A stretch of DNA of 64,000 bases, from contig JAAFJG010000010.1 in the NCBI GenBank assembly GCA_013298075.1, forward strand, positions 1-64,000. The letters are read 5' to 3'. Shown here in pieces: positions 44,301 to 52,600 of the stretch. How positions within the stretch are numbered: position 1 is the first letter of the stretch; every line of letters begins with the position of its first letter. Origin of the DNA: Cytophagales bacterium. GTDB lineage: Bacteria; Bacteroidota; Bacteroidia; Cytophagales; Microscillaceae. Below the pieces are notes generated by a model. The model had not been told where the DNA came from, made no database searches, and was given only the letters and a program-made list of their open reading frames with translations. A program made the translations under genes and the position numbers.

Positions 44301-44888
44301 CATATCGAAAATCCATCGCCTCATCTTAAAATTATTGCAGCTTATGATGAAGAAGGTTTAATTATTTCTAATACTTTGATGCACTTTGAATTAGATGAAA
44401 GTTTACAACCTAAATTTTGGTTGGCTTATCTCAATTCTACTTTTGTCAGTTGGTATGCTTATAATTTTGTGTATGCAAGAGCCATACGGACTATGGATTT
44501 TATCAATGCTTATATTCAACAAATTCCTATACCTTTGGTAACTGAAAAAGAGCAATCAATATTTGTTTGTTTGGTAGATTATATTTTGTTTTTGAAAAAA
44601 CAAAATACAAATACTGAAAATACGAATTATATAGGTTTTTTATATAGCGTGTTAAATGGTTTGGTGTTCGAACTATTTTATGGTGAAAGTATGAAAAAAC
44701 AAAATAAAGATATTTTTAAATTTTTTGATAATATTCCATCTATCAATGATATTGAGAATGAAACACAACAATTATTAATTATTCAACAAACGCTAAAACC
44801 TATGCAAGAAGTTGAAAAGTCAGTTTATCAAAATTTATACTATTTAGATAGTGTACCTGAAATTAGCATAATTTATAACAAAATATAA
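41304..44888 (+). CDS. Eco57I-type DNA adenine methyltransferase, large (1194 aa), probable type IIG restriction-modification protein
   Basis: A large class I N6-adenine methyltransferase. Motif I (AdoMet binding) is DPACGSGAF at 540-548 and the catalytic motif IV is NPPY at 773-776, followed by GFRTTLTKEEKEYF. The spacing of over 220 residues between them, with FIIQNCIYGIDIQNIAIQISKLRF in between, is typical of Eco57I-type proteins. The first 330 residues (with IGQKITLGIIDRRKNKKDDS and HLEILADLAFDKL) and the last 300 (target recognition: WLAYLNSTFVSWYAYNF) are helical/mixed. I cannot confirm a nuclease motif in the N terminus. It methylates adenine in a specific site; whether it also cleaves is open. 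The ATPase gene follows after 15 bp. Confidence 0.88.
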   Translation: MKENELLEIIQKKLTAFNTNPNQATIDLFKALHYPTDIELNIKFENYEQFKKFVVEKTGNTPKNEKLLTQHWKKASIPFRISDTELQQKNSMFKAAEKPFLDAYLWFVIELDEKIHYKRTELADFTREINQIFQNGVMPIFKIGQKITLGIIDRRKNKKDDSKNILLKVTFVKDIDIQNPKRSHLEILADLAFDKLKDKKEIKNFIDIHYAWQEILSISELNKKFYKEISNWYFWAVDKCKFPIAEDKTQKQTNQIAIIRLLTRFIFVWFIKEKNLIAEKLFEENYLNNTLKDFKNGNHYYKAILQNLFFATLNREKTERGFAENKSFVENRTNNDVNTFYRYEHLFIDENPTNIMKIFEQTPFLNGGLFDSLDKKDKDKKQYFDGFTRIEKYQPDVPDFLFFGEEENSFSENLKTIYEIKDKKTTLQVKGIVKILKKYKFTIEENTPLEEDIALDPELLGQIFESLLAYYNPETASTARKDTGSFYTPREIVNYMVDESILAYLKKDFPTIENFDELKNIDKTQTEKIIRSLANIKILDPACGSGAFPMGILHKIVTILQTLDKDNNIWRKIQKEKLQKELEQIYDIKAQDERQIKFKELDDIFEHNLSDYGRKLFIIQNCIYGIDIQNIAIQISKLRFFLSLVIEQKNENIKPLPNLETKFVTANTLVGLEKPKQQGQLKNLRIEELEIDLAENRQKYFAVKNKTQKNKLVQKDKEIRTEIATLLEKGGWGKTTAQKIADFDLFDQNASADWFDMELMFGMKDGFDIVLGNPPYGFRTTLTKEEKEYFRKVKKIEFSSGDSAELFTKISFDNFVNDDGILSFIIPKKSLYGDAWEDVRVNYWKKYDLIFLADTGKSFEKVLLEASIFGLKKSQNNEKIQLSFLKKDKSFEVFNKVDKSFIFSENNTCQIYKTIYPKDIFEKIQAHKNPKVLVKGKLGLAIGTDFFSDEPQEYKLLKGIDIGPYAVRSHRYLKNADKLNWKNVQEIMRPKVICQRIIAHIENPSPHLKIIAAYDEEGLIISNTLMHFELDESLQPKFWLAYLNSTFVSWYAYNFVYARAIRTMDFINAYIQQIPIPLVTEKEQSIFVCLVDYILFLKKQNTNTENTNYIGFLYSVLNGLVFELFYGESMKKQNKDIFKFFDNIPSINDIENETQQLLIIQQTLKPMQEVEKSVYQNLYYLDSVPEISIIYNKI

Positions 44889-44903
44889 ATCATTTATACT
44901 TTT

Positions 44904-46685
44904 ATGAAAAAAATTAAAAAGATTGAAATTGAAAATTATCGTGGTTTTTATACAACAGAAACGATAATAGTAGAAGGCAAAAATTTGCTTATTTATGGTG
45001 AAAATGGAAGTGGAAAAAGCTCGTTATATCGTGCTTTAGAAGACTTTTTTAATAGTAAAAGTCGTAACATATTTACAAAAAATATACATCAAACAACTAA
45101 TAACGGGAAAATTGATTTAACTTTCTTTGAAGGAAATCCGCCTATTGAAACCAAACTTTCTTTTTCGAATACTGTTTTTATAGATGAGTCATTTGTTACT
45201 GATGTAGCTAAACAAAATCCTTTTTTTACGTATAAAAGAGTTTTACGTACTTTTTTATTTGATGAGCAAGATAGTTTAGGTAAAATTTTATTTAAACTTT
45301 TAGTAGAGGAAATCTTACATAATTATGAATTACAAAATAATAAAGACCCAAATCAACCAAAAAAAGAAAAATTAGGAGATATTTGGATAAAATTTAAAAG
45401 TGATACAGATAAATCTAATATTAACCCAAAAGTAAGGTTTTATGATTGGCAAGATTCTTTTAATGAAGGAATAAAAATTAACTTGGAAAAGTTATCCGAA
45501 AAAACAAATGTTTTTTTGGAAAAATACTTTAAGCAAAACGTTAAAATCAGTTTATCTTTGAAAGAAAATTTTAATATCATTGATAAAGCAAGCGCAAAAA
45601 AACAAATAATTAACAATGAAATATTAATTTCTGTAGAACTATTTGGAAAAGTTATTCCAGAACATCACGATTTTTTGAATGAAGCACGTTTGTCTGCGTT
45701 GGCAATTTGTATGTATTTGGCATCTTTAAAAGTAATTCCAGCACCCACAGACTTAAAAATTCTTTTTTTAGACGATATTTTTATCGGTTTGGATATGTCC
45801 AATCGTTTGCCTTTGTTAGATATTTTGAAAAGTGAATTTTCAGAATATCAAATTTTTATGACTACTTATGATAGGGCTTGGTTTGAGTTGGCGAAAGATC
45901 ATTTAGATAATAATAAATGGAAAACAATAGAAATGTATGTAGGCAAAAATGAAATTCCTGAGTTTGATGTGCCTGTGATTATCCAATCTAAAGACTATGT
46001 AGCAAGAGCAAAAGAGCATTTTAATGCTTTTGATTATCCTGCTTGTGCTAATTATTTGCGTAAGGCGTGTGAAAAATTGATAAAAGATTTTTTACCTAAA
46101 AACTTAAAATACACACAAGATACAAAACAAGTTACTATCACTGAGATTACAGATTTAGAAACTTTGTTCAATAATCTTATAAAATATTTAACCTCTCAAA
46201 ATTTAGATAAAACACCTTTCGACGATTTTAAAACTTATAAAAAGGTAGTTTTTAATGCGTTATCTCATGACGATTTGAAAAGTCCTATTTATAAAAAAGA
46301 ATTAACAGATAGTTTTGGATTGGTAGAAAATCTACAAAAACTTAAACTATTGGGTGAAATCGAAGAAAATACAATACTTTATTTATCTCTTAAAAATCCT
46401 AATACAAATGTTATACATGAATATGAAATACAACTCATAGAAAAATTACGATTTTTGGAACAAGATACAAAAAAAATATGGTCAAAATCTTTTTGTAATG
46501 TTATGGATATAAATAATAAGAAAATTTACTGGGAGAAAAAATCATTACAAGAAATATTTAAGAATATTAGTCATAGTTTTGATTTACTTGATACTTTTGA
46601 TGTGAATATTTGGTTTAAAGAAATTAAAAGTAAAAAAATTGGTGGTAAAAATCTCCAACAACTTATAAACGAACTACAACCATAA
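44904..46685 (+). CDS. RecF/SMC-like AAA ATPase with helical C-terminal domain, partner of the methyltransferase
   Basis: A 593-aa ATPase of the AAA_15/RecF/OLD-like type. Walker A is GENGSGKS (32-39); a signature-like segment LNEARLSALAICMYLA lies near 265-280; Walker B is LFLDD (287-291) followed by IFIGLD; a coiled section lies between. From about 360 to 480 there is a helical domain (HFNAFDYPACANYLRKACEK...FNALSHDD) that resembles DUF4145/HEPN-type helices; a clear RxxxxH RNase motif is not visible. It should sense or process DNA together with the methyltransferase. Such ATPases are common effectors of phage-defence operons, so restriction or abortive infection is my inference. Confidence 0.82.
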   Translation: MKKIKKIEIENYRGFYTTETIIVEGKNLLIYGENGSGKSSLYRALEDFFNSKSRNIFTKNIHQTTNNGKIDLTFFEGNPPIETKLSFSNTVFIDESFVTDVAKQNPFFTYKRVLRTFLFDEQDSLGKILFKLLVEEILHNYELQNNKDPNQPKKEKLGDIWIKFKSDTDKSNINPKVRFYDWQDSFNEGIKINLEKLSEKTNVFLEKYFKQNVKISLSLKENFNIIDKASAKKQIINNEILISVELFGKVIPEHHDFLNEARLSALAICMYLASLKVIPAPTDLKILFLDDIFIGLDMSNRLPLLDILKSEFSEYQIFMTTYDRAWFELAKDHLDNNKWKTIEMYVGKNEIPEFDVPVIIQSKDYVARAKEHFNAFDYPACANYLRKACEKLIKDFLPKNLKYTQDTKQVTITEITDLETLFNNLIKYLTSQNLDKTPFDDFKTYKKVVFNALSHDDLKSPIYKKELTDSFGLVENLQKLKLLGEIEENTILYLSLKNPNTNVIHEYEIQLIEKLRFLEQDTKKIWSKSFCNVMDINNKKIYWEKKSLQEIFKNISHSFDLLDTFDVNIWFKEIKSKKIGGKNLQQLINELQP

Positions 46686-46702
46686 AATATAGTTTTTTTT
46701 AC

Positions 46703-46808
46703 TCCTCGCTCTGTGACACACAGACCGAAACAAACACATACCGAAATAAAAGTTACTAAGCTATTTCGCGGTCTGTGTGCCACAGTGTGTACCACAGACC
46801 AATGAGAA
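46703..46808. repeat. Family F palindrome, copy 1
   Basis: Inverted repeat built from TGTGACACACAGACCGAAA and CGGTCTGTGTGCCACA around ACATACCGAAATAAAAGTTACTAAG. Its right arm has an extra GTGTGTACCACAGACC duplication. The second copy is at 63493-63566. It follows 17 bp after the ATPase stop and could act as its terminator. Confidence 0.8.
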
Positions 46809-46856
46809 ACTATTTTGTTACAAAATAATTTTCCACACTTTTAATTATAGTAACAA

Positions 46857-46967
46857 ATTTTTTAGTTATTTAGTTTGGTTATCACTAAGCCATTTTTTGC
46901 AGTTATAACATTTTTAGAGCTCAAAAATAAATAAAATAAAAAGTTTACATCATTACTTTTTCGATCC
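46857..46967 (+). repeat. Family C element, copy 2 (right part)
   Basis: About 110 bp match 32833-32945 with few changes: TTTTTTAGTTATTTAGTTTG, TCACTAAGCCATTTTTTGCA, AAAAAGTTTACAT, then a terminal arm reading TTTTTCGATCCTAA. The left terminal repeat is missing. Confidence 0.8.
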
Positions 46968-47064
46968 TAAGTATATTGGAGCAAAATATTTTATAGAAGA
47001 TGATAGCGTTGGTGAAAAAGCATTTGTTAATATGTGTAAAGACCTAAATATTGAACTTATTTGA
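46963..47064 (+). pseudogene. Remnant of a coding sequence (last 33 codons)
   Basis: Directly after the family C end an open frame reads DPKYIGAKYFIEDDSVGEKA then FVNMCKDLNIELI and a TGA stop. Its composition is protein-like and much less AT-rich than its surroundings. No start codon or upstream gene body remains, so it is probably the 3' end of a gene destroyed by the family C element or a deletion. I cannot name the parent protein. Confidence 0.45.
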
Positions 47065-47795
47065 TAACTATGACATAAGTTTGATACTGACATTTCTTTT
47101 ATCTTTAGAATAATGTTATAAAATTCTTTCAAGGCTTTTAAAAGCTTGAAAAAATAATAAAATATTTATTTATTTATTTACAAAATTAAAAAGTCGTTAT
47201 CAAACTTACTTAAGATTTGACCAAAAAATAACCTATTCAAAAATATGAGTAGGTTATTTGGTGTAAAAAAACTATTTTTGTATTAAATAAATGAAAAATT
47301 ATCCTAAGTTTTGGGAACAAAAACAACTATTTTTTATCATTGTTTTTGTTATAATTAGCAATCTTTAATAACATATTTCTTAATGCTCCTGTTTGTTATT
47401 TTAATAATTGTAAATATTCTAATTATGAACTAATGTTTGAGTTTGATTGAATTTCCGTATTTTTAAATATTATTGTTATATATAAATTATGATTAAGATT
47501 TTGGATATATGTTATATTTTGCTGATAATTATAACATTTTCATTTTAGCTTATTTTGTTTTTTGTTTAATAAATTAGATTCATTCCTTGTTATAAGAATG
47601 TATTTGAGTTATATTTTAATTTTCCATAATTGATAACAATTTTTAAAGTTAAAAAATTTAGATTTAATTATTTGTCTTTCTCAATGCAAAGGTATGAAAT
47701 AATTTTGAATTAAAATTTAATAATTGATAAAATATAAATAAATTTCGATGAAATAAACAAAAAAAACGATAAACTAATTTTCAACAATATTTATC
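47065..47795. other. Gene-free AT-rich segment with a possible small inverted-repeat element
   Basis: Perfect 11-bp inverted ends TAAGTTTGATA (47076-47086) and TATCAAACTTA (47199-47209) bound 134 bp that contain a CTTTCAAGGCTTTTAAAAGCTTG palindrome-like core. A separate hairpin AATAACCTA / TAGGTTATT lies at about 47226-47260. The rest is very AT-rich with no open frame I would defend. It belongs to the 1.6-kb gap between the ATPase and hslU genes. Confidence 0.5.
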
Positions 47796-48020
47796 CAACC
47801 ATTTTAACTGATAATATAAAATTCAATCCTTAACTTCAGGGACTAAATAAATAATATTATACCGATAAAATGTTATTTGTTTATACTTCTCAAACACAGT
47901 CGTTAACGGCTGTGTTTGAGAAGTCTGGTATATTTCCAAAAATAAGAGACAAATTTCTTAATACTTGGGTAATTTATTTTTTAGATGCTACCTCATCCGA
48001 AATTTTTATATTATTCAAAT
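47796..48020 (+). repeat. Family A element, copy 8 (decayed), interrupted by B4
   Basis: ATAATATAAAATTCAATCCT before, and CCGAAATTTTTATATTATTC after B4, correspond to the family A text on both sides of the GGCTTTAGCC hairpin. The outer ends have decayed. Confidence 0.65.
47839..47992 (+). mobile_element. Family B element B4 (154 bp)
   Basis: Begins GGGACTAAATAAATAATATT and ends TTTTTTAGATGCTACC. TCA is duplicated at both edges (47836-47838 and 47993-47995). The core is a palindrome CTTCTCAAACACAG-TCGTTAACGG-CTGTGTTTGAGAAG. The arms match B3 in reverse, including AAATTTCTTAATACTTGGGT. Confidence 0.88.
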
Positions 48021-48080
48021 TAAATTTAGGAAAGCATCAAAATATCTAAAACTCAAAATAATTAGTTTTAATTTTTTTTT

Positions 48081-48217
48081 AATAGAGTTTTTTAAATGGT
48101 AGCCAAAAATTGACAAAAATCATTAAAAATTCGAGAAAAAAGAAAAAAAATCCGTACTAGTCCGTTAAATCTGTGTTATCTGTGTGCTAAAATCTCTTTC
48201 ATTTAAAAAATACTAAT
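48081..48217 (+). repeat. Family D repeat, copy 2
   Basis: A near-identical copy of 16743-16879 (137 bp) with about ten substitutions, for example TCCGTACTAGTCCGTTAAAT in place of TCCGTATTAATCCGCTAAAT. It lies 54 bp from the hslU stop codon. Confidence 0.85.
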
Positions 48218-48270
48218 CTAAAAACCTCATTCATATTTCAATACAAACAAGGTTTTAAATAAGTATTTTT

Positions 48271-49623
48271 CTATAAAATATATTGACTTAAATCTCTATT
48301 TTCGACCAAATTAGATAGTCTTTGAGAAACCATTTCAGCATTGATAGAAATTTTTGCATTTGCTCCAATCACATCAGGAATATCAAATAAAAATTCGTTT
48401 AATAAATGGCTCATAACCGTATGCAAACGTCTTGCGCCAATATTTTCTACTTCCGAATTGATATGAAAAGCAATTTCAGCAATTTTATCTAAGGCATCAT
48501 CTTGAAAAGTTAATTCCACATTTTCTGCCTGAAAAAGTGCTTGATATTGTTTTGTTAAGGCATTTTTAGGTTCTTTCAAAATACGATAAAAATCATCTTT
48601 TGTCAAAGATTGTAACTCTACACGAATTGGAAAACGACCTTGCAATTCTGGAATTAAATCAGAAGGTTTAGCAAAATGAAAAGCACCCGCAGCAATGAAT
48701 AAAATATGGTCTGTATGCACAATTCCGTATTTTGTATTGACCGCACTTCCTTCCACAATCGGTAATAAATCACGTTGTACGCCCTCACGACTTACATCTG
48801 CTCCTCCGCCTGCATTGGCACGATTCGCAATTTTATCAATTTCATCAATAAAAATAATGCCTGCATTTTCAGTTTTTCTCACTGCTTCTTCTTTTACTTC
48901 GTCCATATCTATCAATTTCGCTACTTCATCTTCTAACAAAATTTTGCGAGCTTCTTCGATAGTTACCTTTCTTTTTTTCTGTTGTTTTGGCGATGACATA
49001 CCGCTAATCATTTCTTGAATATTCATCATCGTTGAGTCATCGATACCAATTGGTCCGACCATTCCAACCGATGAAACATTATGAGAATGGACAGATATTT
49101 CAATTTTTTTAGTATCTAATTCTCCTTTTTGTAATTTTTCTTTGAAACGATTTCTACTACTTTCATTGATTTGTGCGTCTTGGTGTTCGCTTGGAAGTGG
49201 TGGCAACAAAATATCTAAAATAGTTTCTTCTACTGCTTCCAATGCTTTTGCTTTTACTTTTTCTTTTTGGTCTGCTTTTACCATATTGACGGCTTGCTCC
49301 ACCAAATCTCTGACCATACTTTCTACGTCACGCCCTACATATCCAACTTCTGTAAATTTAGAGGCTTCTACTTTTGTGAAAGGAGCATCAGCAATTTTGG
49401 CTAATCTACGAGCAATTTCAGTTTTACCTACACCTGTCGAGCCAATCATCAAAATATTATTTGGAATAATTTCTTGTCGCATATCTTCGGGACTATTCAT
49501 TCTTCGCCAACGATTACGCAAAGCAATAGCCACAAATCTTTTTGCGTCATTTTGTCCAATAATATATTTATCCAATTCCGCCACTATTTGACGAGGAGTA
49601 AGTGATTCGAGTTGTAAAGTCAT
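48271..49623 (-). CDS. hslU: ATP-dependent protease ATPase subunit HslU
   Basis: A 450-aa AAA+ unfoldase. It starts TPRQIVAELDKYIIGQNDAK, has Walker A GSTGVGKTEIARRLA, an I-domain (about 105-245), Walker B GIIFIDEIDKIA, sensor and pore motifs, and the C-terminal RRLHTVMSHLLNEFLFD. The final Leu of ENRDLSQYIL is the HslV-activating tail. HslUV degrades unfolded proteins in the cytosol. The hslV gene is not adjacent, unlike in most genomes where hslVU are together. Confidence 0.96.
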   Translation of the reverse strand: MTLQLESLTPRQIVAELDKYIIGQNDAKRFVAIALRNRWRRMNSPEDMRQEIIPNNILMIGSTGVGKTEIARRLAKIADAPFTKVEASKFTEVGYVGRDVESMVRDLVEQAVNMVKADQKEKVKAKALEAVEETILDILLPPLPSEHQDAQINESSRNRFKEKLQKGELDTKKIEISVHSHNVSSVGMVGPIGIDDSTMMNIQEMISGMSSPKQQKKRKVTIEEARKILLEDEVAKLIDMDEVKEEAVRKTENAGIIFIDEIDKIANRANAGGGADVSREGVQRDLLPIVEGSAVNTKYGIVHTDHILFIAAGAFHFAKPSDLIPELQGRFPIRVELQSLTKDDFYRILKEPKNALTKQYQALFQAENVELTFQDDALDKIAEIAFHINSEVENIGARRLHTVMSHLLNEFLFDIPDVIGANAKISINAEMVSQRLSNLVENRDLSQYIL

Positions 49624-49650
49624 TATTTTTTATGTATAACAAATTTTGCA

Positions 49651-49658
49651 CAAAGGTA
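49651..49658 (-). promoter_or_regulatory. Promoter -7 box of hslU
   Basis: Minus-strand TACCTTTG, 28 bp before the ATG at 49623. Confidence 0.6.
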
Positions 49659-49704
49659 GTACAAAAAAATGATTTTTTTAAATTTCTTAATGTCTATTTA
49701 TTTT

Positions 49705-50571
49705 TTATTTTGAAACAAGCAAACGAGACTGATAAAAATTCCAACTTTTTATTCTATTTTTACGATTTTTTTTGCCTATGAATAAAGTAGGAATACTTAT
49801 ATTACCACTTTTAATTGGTTTTTTGACTGCAAAATGCAAATGTGGACCCGTACTCCAGCCTGTATTTCCACTCAAACCAATTTTTTGTCCCATTTTGATT
49901 GTATCTCCAATATGCACCAAAACGCCATCTTTTTTGAGGTGATAATAAATAGCATACGTATCATCTGAATGTAAAATATTGATAAAATTGGCAAATTTTG
50001 CAAACTCTCCACTTTTTCCTCTTTTGTCAGAATTATTTTTTGCTTCTATCACAATTCCCCCGCGTGCAGCGTGGATAGGCGTACCAACAGGCATTTTAAA
50101 ATCTAAAGCAAATTGACCTTTATGTGAAAAACGACCATTGTAACCTTGCATCACAAATCTTTTCGTGCCTACTTCATAAGGCAACATATACACGAAATTT
50201 GTATCAGGATTTATTGCGGTTGGATTGCCCATATAGTTATAAAAAGTATATGCAAAACCTTTTTTTTTATGTGTAGAATCTAACGTTTCGATGCTCGCAA
50301 ACAAATAATTATCTTGATTGGCAGGCACAATTCCATACAACATATTATCCACATTTTGATTCAAATATTTGATATTATAAGTTGTTTTGGCAATAATTTG
50401 AATTTGATAAGGCACAGCATAAGTATTTTTGACATAAAAATGATGCAAACCATCTTTACTGATTGCCGAAATATCACATATCATTTTAGTCGAATCTAAT
50501 TGATGCGTTTGGGCTTGTAAAGGTATAAAAATCAACAAAAAAAGCACAAAAACAATGCAAAATATTTTCAT
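49705..50571 (-). CDS. M23-family metallopeptidase (LytM-type), exported
   Basis: A 288-aa exported protein. The signal peptide ends LIFIPLQAQ. An N-terminal beta domain (25-145) is followed by a LytM/M23 domain: HKGQFALDFKMPVGTPIHAA (zinc ligands His and Asp), YAIYYHLKKDGVLV, and GPHLHFAVKKP (the HxH motif). M23 enzymes cut peptide crosslinks in peptidoglycan or act as activators. It could process the cell wall during growth. The stop lies 48 bp from the next minus-strand feature; its neighbours are hslU downstream and ricT upstream. Confidence 0.9.
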   Translation of the reverse strand: MKIFCIVFVLFLLIFIPLQAQTHQLDSTKMICDISAISKDGLHHFYVKNTYAVPYQIQIIAKTTYNIKYLNQNVDNMLYGIVPANQDNYLFASIETLDSTHKKKGFAYTFYNYMGNPTAINPDTNFVYMLPYEVGTKRFVMQGYNGRFSHKGQFALDFKMPVGTPIHAARGGIVIEAKNNSDKRGKSGEFAKFANFINILHSDDTYAIYYHLKKDGVLVHIGDTIKMGQKIGLSGNTGWSTGPHLHFAVKKPIKSGNISIPTLFIGKKNRKNRIKSWNFYQSRLLVSK

Positions 50572-50659
50572 ATTATCAAATTAAAAATTGAAGTTAAAAA
50601 ACAGAAAATTGATATTATCTCCAATAAAATACTACCAATTTTCTACTTTTTTTTATCAG

Positions 50660-52249
50660 TTAATCTTCCTTTTCAGGCGTTTTTTTATCAGGCTCAATAT
50701 TTATTTTAGGCATATTATTCAGGTTAATTGTTGGATTTGTTCTATCTAAAATTGACCTTTTATTTTTATGCTTATTTTTATTTGGGTTTGGATTTACATT
50801 TTCATTTGTTTTATTTTGTGTTGTTTGGTTTGTATTTTCAGTATCATTATTTTTAATTTGGTTTTGATTTGGTTTATTTTGATTTTGGTTTTGATTTTTA
50901 TTTACATTCGTATTGTCATTATTTTTAATTTGGTTTGGATTTGGTTTTATTTGGTTTGGATTTTGGGTTTTATTTACATTTTCATTGTTTTTTATTTGAT
51001 TTGGATTGGGTTTAATTTGGTTTGGATTTTGGGTTTTATTTACATTTTCATTGCTTTTAATTTGGTTTGGATTTGGTTTAATTTGGTTTGGATTGGGCGT
51101 TTTATCCGCATTATTACGTTTTTTATTTCTGTTATTTTTGCTAAATCTATCTTGTTTTTCGACTTTTTCGAGGATAGAAGAACCCATTTCTCTTCTTGAA
51201 AGCACAGGTTTTGCTTGTTCTTCATTGGTTTGAAGATTGAAAGGCACTAATCCTTTGGCATTCATTTCCATAATTTCCTTTACTCTTGCGACCGAAAGCG
51301 GGTGCCAAGCAGCTTCTGCATTATAAGCAAACCACATCATTTTTTTGAAAATATCAGTTTTAGTCAAATTAGCCAAACCTTTTTGCGTTTTCAAAGGCGT
51401 TTCGATAGTAGGAATACCTTTTAAAGCCTCCGTATAAGTATCTAATTCATAATTCAAACAACATTTCAAACGACCACATTGCCCTGAAAGTTTGCTTGGA
51501 TTTAAAGATAAATTTTGATAACGAGCCGCAGAAGTAGGCACACTTTTGAAATCCGTAAGCCAAGTCGAACAACATAATTCACGCCCACACGAGCCTATTC
51601 CGCCCACGCGAGCAGCCTCCTGACGAAGACTAATTTGTTTCATTTCGATTCTGACTTTAAATTCTGCTGCCAATGCTTTTATCAAATCTCTAAAATCAAC
51701 TCTATCTTCTGCCGAATAATAAAAAGTTGCCTTTGTATTATCCGCTTGATAATCCACATCAGAAAGTTTCATTTTGAGTTTTGATTCATTGACAATTTGG
51801 CGACCTCGAAACAAAGTAGATAAATTACGAGAAGCCGCTTGTTCGTATTTTTCTATATCTTTGAGATGAGCAATACGCCAAATCGCTTTTATTTCTTCAT
51901 TATCTTTTACTTTTCGTTTTGTCATCTGCAAACGCACTAATTCGCCTTGCAAAGAGACAAAGCCAAGGTCATACCCTCCGCCTGCTATTTCGACAACAAT
52001 AGCATCGCCTGTTACCAATTCCAAGTCATTCGTATTGCGATAATATTCTTTTCTACCATTTCGGAATCGAACCTCTACTATATCAAAAGTTTGGTGCAAA
52101 GGCATATCCATTTCTTGCAACCAATCAAAAGTATTCATTTTATTACAGCCACACGCACCTCCACTTTTACAACCTTTTACGCCTTTGTTCGCAGTTGTAG
52201 AAGAATCATCTGAAGTGCTACAGCCTTTTGTACCACATGCACAAGCCAT
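50660..52249 (-). CDS. PSP1/RicT-family protein with Cys-rich N terminus and Asn-rich repeat tail
   Basis: A 529-aa protein. The PSP1 domain (about 50-300) has VTGDAIVVEIAGGGYDLGFV, VGGIGSCGRELCCSTWL and LSGQCGRLKCCLNYE, whose four cysteines bind an iron-sulfur cluster in RicT (YaaT) of Bacillus. The first 35 residues add six further cysteines (MACACGTKGCSTS...KGCKSGGACGCNK). From about 385 the tail is low-complexity: three 22-residue units with NPNQIKPNPNQIK and NENVNKTQ, then more degenerate Asn/Gln-rich text. RicT works with RicA and RicF in RNA processing; neither is seen here. The homologue in many Bacteroidota precedes gldH, which is absent. Promoter at 52298. Confidence 0.88.
   Translation of the reverse strand: MACACGTKGCSTSDDSSTTANKGVKGCKSGGACGCNKMNTFDWLQEMDMPLHQTFDIVEVRFRNGRKEYYRNTNDLELVTGDAIVVEIAGGGYDLGFVSLQGELVRLQMTKRKVKDNEEIKAIWRIAHLKDIEKYEQAASRNLSTLFRGRQIVNESKLKMKLSDVDYQADNTKATFYYSAEDRVDFRDLIKALAAEFKVRIEMKQISLRQEAARVGGIGSCGRELCCSTWLTDFKSVPTSAARYQNLSLNPSKLSGQCGRLKCCLNYELDTYTEALKGIPTIETPLKTQKGLANLTKTDIFKKMMWFAYNAEAAWHPLSVARVKEIMEMNAKGLVPFNLQTNEEQAKPVLSRREMGSSILEKVEKQDRFSKNNRNKKRNNADKTPNPNQIKPNPNQIKSNENVNKTQNPNQIKPNPNQIKNNENVNKTQNPNQIKPNPNQIKNNDNTNVNKNQNQNQNKPNQNQIKNNDTENTNQTTQNKTNENVNPNPNKNKHKNKRSILDRTNPTINLNNMPKINIEPDKKTPEKED
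50860..51100. repeat. In-frame 66-bp tandem repeat in the ricT-like gene
   Basis: The region encodes three 22-aa units (NPNQIKPNPNQIK + NNENVNKTQ) with nearly identical DNA (GGATTTGGTTTAATTTGGTT on the plus strand recurs). Because 66 bp is divisible by three, unit number can change without a frameshift. Confidence 0.85.
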
Positions 52250-52297
52250 TATATTTATTTTTTAGGTTAATATTTCAAAATATATAATTTAGAACTT

Positions 52298-52305
52298 CAA
52301 AAGTA
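52298..52305 (-). promoter_or_regulatory. Promoter -7 box of the PSP1/RicT gene
   Basis: Minus-strand TACTTTTG, 49 bp upstream of the ATG at 52249. Confidence 0.5.
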
Positions 52306-52496
52306 AATATTTTTTAAGATAAAACAAAATTTTTTTATAAGTTTTTATATTGTATAGAGATAACAACCAAAAACTAAAAATAATCTGACCAAGATAAGCG
52401 AATTTAAAAACATAAAATATAAATTTAAAATCAGTTATTTATTCAATTAAAACGTTTTTTTTTAAATTTTTGCGGAAAATAAAAATATTTTCTTTG

Positions 52497-52519
52497 AAAT
52501 ATTCTTTTTAGATGCTCCC
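52497..52519. repeat. Family B terminal remnant
   Basis: ATTCTTTTTAGATGCTCCC matches the right end of B2 and B4 and is followed by TAA. No opposite end can be found, so it is a solo end or the edge of a deleted element. The 52306-52496 part of this 926-bp gap is AT-rich without other content that I can identify. Confidence 0.5.
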
Positions 52520-52600
52520 TAATTATCATACATAAAAAAACTGATTTAAGAATTAAGCAAAACGTTACCTAAATTTATAACGTTATTTATCTGAAAAAAG

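Noticed and set aside
50768-51199. 143-codon plus-strand frame rich in Ile/Trp/Phe
   Set aside because: Antisense of the Asn-rich repeat tail of the RicT-like gene; its apparent membrane protein character is an artefact of the AAT/CAA codons.
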